A DNA stretch of 64,000 nt from Pseudomonas viridiflava (GTDB taxonomy: Bacteria; Pseudomonadota; Gammaproteobacteria; Pseudomonadales; Pseudomonadaceae): contig NZ_UUOC01000052.1 in NCBI RefSeq assembly GCF_900590755.1, forward strand, positions 558,001-622,000, given 5' to 3'. Shown one piece after another: positions 62,507 to 64,000 of the stretch. A program made the translations under genes and the position numbers. A model generated the notes under the pieces. That model was not told the origin of the DNA. It did not search any database and saw only the letters and a list, made by a program, of their open reading frames with translations. Each line of letters starts with the position of its first letter. Position 1 is the stretch's first letter.

Positions 62507-62578
62507 ATGCTCGCCAACCCGGCATTAGATAGCTGGCCGTTGGTTTTTTCATCTGTTTTCGGCGAGGGTTGCTCGTGA
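62507..62578 (+). CDS. Putative 23-codon leader ORF coupled to opgG
   Basis: ATG 62507 preceded by GGAG with 8-base spacing; encodes a 23-residue peptide beginning MLANPALDSWPLVF and ending Cys-Ser. Its TGA overlaps the opgG GTG in the sequence GTGA, so ribosomes finishing it would sit on the opgG start. Whether it is translated, conserved or regulatory is not known; no tandem codon run typical of attenuators is present. Confidence 0.45.
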   Translation: MLANPALDSWPLVFSSVFGEGCS

Positions 62579-64000
62579 TTGTTAGTCCCTGTAATGCGGT
62601 AAAGACATCTGGCAAGCGGTTGCGTAGCGCGCTATTAGCAAGCTCAGCCCTGATCTCACTGTTCAGCGCCACCCAGTTGTGGGCGTTCAGTCTCGATGAT
62701 GTGGCGAGCAGGGCCAAAGAAATGGCCGGGCAGAAGTACGAAGCTCCGAGGAGCAATCTGCCAGCAGAGTTCCGCGACATGAAGTTCGCGGACTATCAGA
62801 AAATCCGCCCTCGCGAAGATCGCGCCGAATGGGCTGGCGACAGAACCCCGTTCAAGGTGTCGTTCTATCACCAGGGCATGCACTTCGACACGCCGGTCAA
62901 AATCAACGAAGTCACTGCGACCACCGTTGAAGAAATCAAGTACGACTCCAATCGTTTCGATTTCGGCGACCTGAAGTTTGATCCCAAGTCCACCGAGAAA
63001 CTCGGTTACGCCGGTTTCCGCGTGACGTACCCGATCAACAAAGACGACAAGCAAGACGAAGTCATGACCATGCTGGGCGCGAGCTACTTCCGCGTGATCG
63101 GCAAAGGTCAGGTCTACGGTTTGTCTGCCCGTGGCATGGCGATTGATACCGCGCTGCCATCCGGCGAAGAGTTCCCGCGTTTCACCGAGTTCTGGATCGA
63201 GAAGCCAGGCGCCGATGACAACCATCTGGTGATCTTTGCGCTGCTGGATTCTCCGCGTGCGACCGGTGCGTACAAGCTGACTCTGCGTCCGGGCACCAAC
63301 ACCCTGGTTGATGTTCAGTCGCGCATGTTCCTGCGTGACAAAGTCACCAAGCTGGGCGTTGCGCCGCTGACCAGCATGTACCTGTTCGGCTCCAACCAGC
63401 CTTCGCGTGTGCAGAACTACCGCCGCGAGCTGCACGACTCCAACGGTCTGTCCATCCAGTCGGCCGACGGCCAATGGCTGTGGCGCCCGCTGACCAACCC
63501 TAAACACCTGGCTGTCAGCAGCTTCTCGGTTGAAAACCCGCGTGGTTTCGGCCTGCTGCAACGTGGTCGCGACTTCAGCAGCTACGAAGACCTCGATGAC
63601 CGCTATGACAAACGTCCAAGCGCCTGGATCGAGCCTAAAGGCGACTGGGGCAAAGGTACCGTTGATCTGGTGGAAATCCCGACAGCCGATGAAACCAACG
63701 ACAACATCGTTGCTTTCTGGAAGCCGGAAACCCTGCCAGCACCGGGTGAGCCGATCAGCTTCGACTATCGCCTGCACTGGACCATGGATGAGAAAGCCAT
63801 CCACTCGCCTGATCTGGGTTGGGTGAAGCAGACTCTGCGTTCGGCCGGTGACATTCGTCAGTCCAACCTGATTCGTCAGCTGGACGGCAGCGTCGCGTTC
63901 CAGATCGACTTCGTCGGTCCGATCCTCGCTTCGATGCCTGAAGACAAGACCATTCGTAGCCAGGTCACCACCGACACCAACACTGAGCTGGTGGAAAACA
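62575..64000 (+). CDS. opgG: Osmoregulated periplasmic glucan biosynthesis protein G, GTG start, truncated by window end
   Basis: Periplasmic protein needed to build or branch beta-1,2-linked osmoregulated glucans, acting with the OpgH glucosyltransferase. About 475 codons are visible. GTG 62575 begins a signal peptide (RLRSALLASSALISLF, cleavage near LWA-FS); GAGG lies 9 bases upstream. Family hallmarks include FDTPVKINEV, GASYFRVIGKGQVYGLSARG, ENPRGFGLLQR and FDYRLHWT. opgH is expected just past the edge. The 263-bp gap from dtd holds an AT-rich stretch near 62346-62365 and the coupled leader ORF. Confidence 0.95.
   Translation, partial: MIVSPCNAVKTSGKRLRSALLASSALISLFSATQLWAFSLDDVASRAKEMAGQKYEAPRSNLPAEFRDMKFADYQKIRPREDRAEWAGDRTPFKVSFYHQGMHFDTPVKINEVTATTVEEIKYDSNRFDFGDLKFDPKSTEKLGYAGFRVTYPINKDDKQDEVMTMLGASYFRVIGKGQVYGLSARGMAIDTALPSGEEFPRFTEFWIEKPGADDNHLVIFALLDSPRATGAYKLTLRPGTNTLVDVQSRMFLRDKVTKLGVAPLTSMYLFGSNQPSRVQNYRRELHDSNGLSIQSADGQWLWRPLTNPKHLAVSSFSVENPRGFGLLQRGRDFSSYEDLDDRYDKRPSAWIEPKGDWGKGTVDLVEIPTADETNDNIVAFWKPETLPAPGEPISFDYRLHWTMDEKAIHSPDLGWVKQTLRSAGDIRQSNLIRQLDGSVAFQIDFVGPILASMPEDKTIRSQVTTDTNTELVEN

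Noticed and set aside
1..64000. tRNA, rRNA, riboswitch or prophage genes
   Set aside because: No cloverleaf, rRNA-like stretch, known riboswitch core, integrase or phage structural gene was recognised on reading; a covariance-model scan would settle small RNAs.

Overview
The window is chromosomal DNA from a non-aeruginosa Pseudomonas, most likely of the fluorescens/syringae lineage. The reasons are the gene families and their order (spu polyamine locus followed by hacB, then serA, rpiA-ilvA, rppH-ptsP, lgt-thyA; a hut locus; fbp; glgP; pip-dtd-opgG), a uniformly GC-rich third-position bias, and 29 copies of Pseudomonas-type REP doublets (REPINs) between genes. No rRNA, tRNA, CRISPR array, insertion sequence or prophage was seen. 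Species is not resolved.

Layout. (1) 1-10884: polyamine uptake and gamma-glutamylated putrescine/spermidine catabolism. Glutamate-polyamine ligase spuI is divergent from spuA-spuB-spuC (hydrolase, ligase, aminotransferase) and the ABC importer spuD-spuE-spuF-spuG-spuH (two binding proteins, ATPase, two permeases). (2) 11117-18023: hacB, an Ntn-hydrolase acylase of the AHL-acylase type, and small housekeeping or uncharacterised genes. (3) 18095-24609: serA, divergent from a D-2-hydroxyglutarate dehydrogenase, which likely work as a couple; an FAH-family enzyme; two tandem SdiA-regulated beta-propeller proteins; rpiA. (4) 24841-33546: ilvA, a DUF2269 membrane protein, a HAD phosphatase, rppH-ptsP, an NRDE protein, lgt-thyA. 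(5) 33674-36480: cadmium/lead/zinc resistance pair cadR/cadA with a textbook MerR-type operator-promoter. (6) 36573-53384: histidine utilisation. A minus-strand run hutU-hutX-hutW-hutV-(hutH-like)-hutT-hutI-hutG starts at a sigma-54 promoter with an adjacent HutC operator. hutD-hutC and divergent hutF lie further right, separated from hutU by an ECF sigma/anti-sigma/DUF3455 set and nhaA. (7) 53476-60501: lipocalin, small lipoprotein, DUF924, fbp, DUF3999, glgP. (8) 60787-64000: pip, dtd and opgG, which runs off the right edge and is preceded by a previously unannotated, translationally coupled 23-codon ORF.

Most notable observation: the only HutH-family lyase in this otherwise complete hut locus lacks exactly the Ala-Ser-Gly triad that forms the MIO cofactor, and also lacks an active-site Tyr, so it should not be a conventional histidase. 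Other points: three genes take their TAG stop codon from a flanking REPIN; both transporter binding-protein genes spuD and hutX are bracketed by REPINs; and several large DNA dyads lie in divergent or leader regions.
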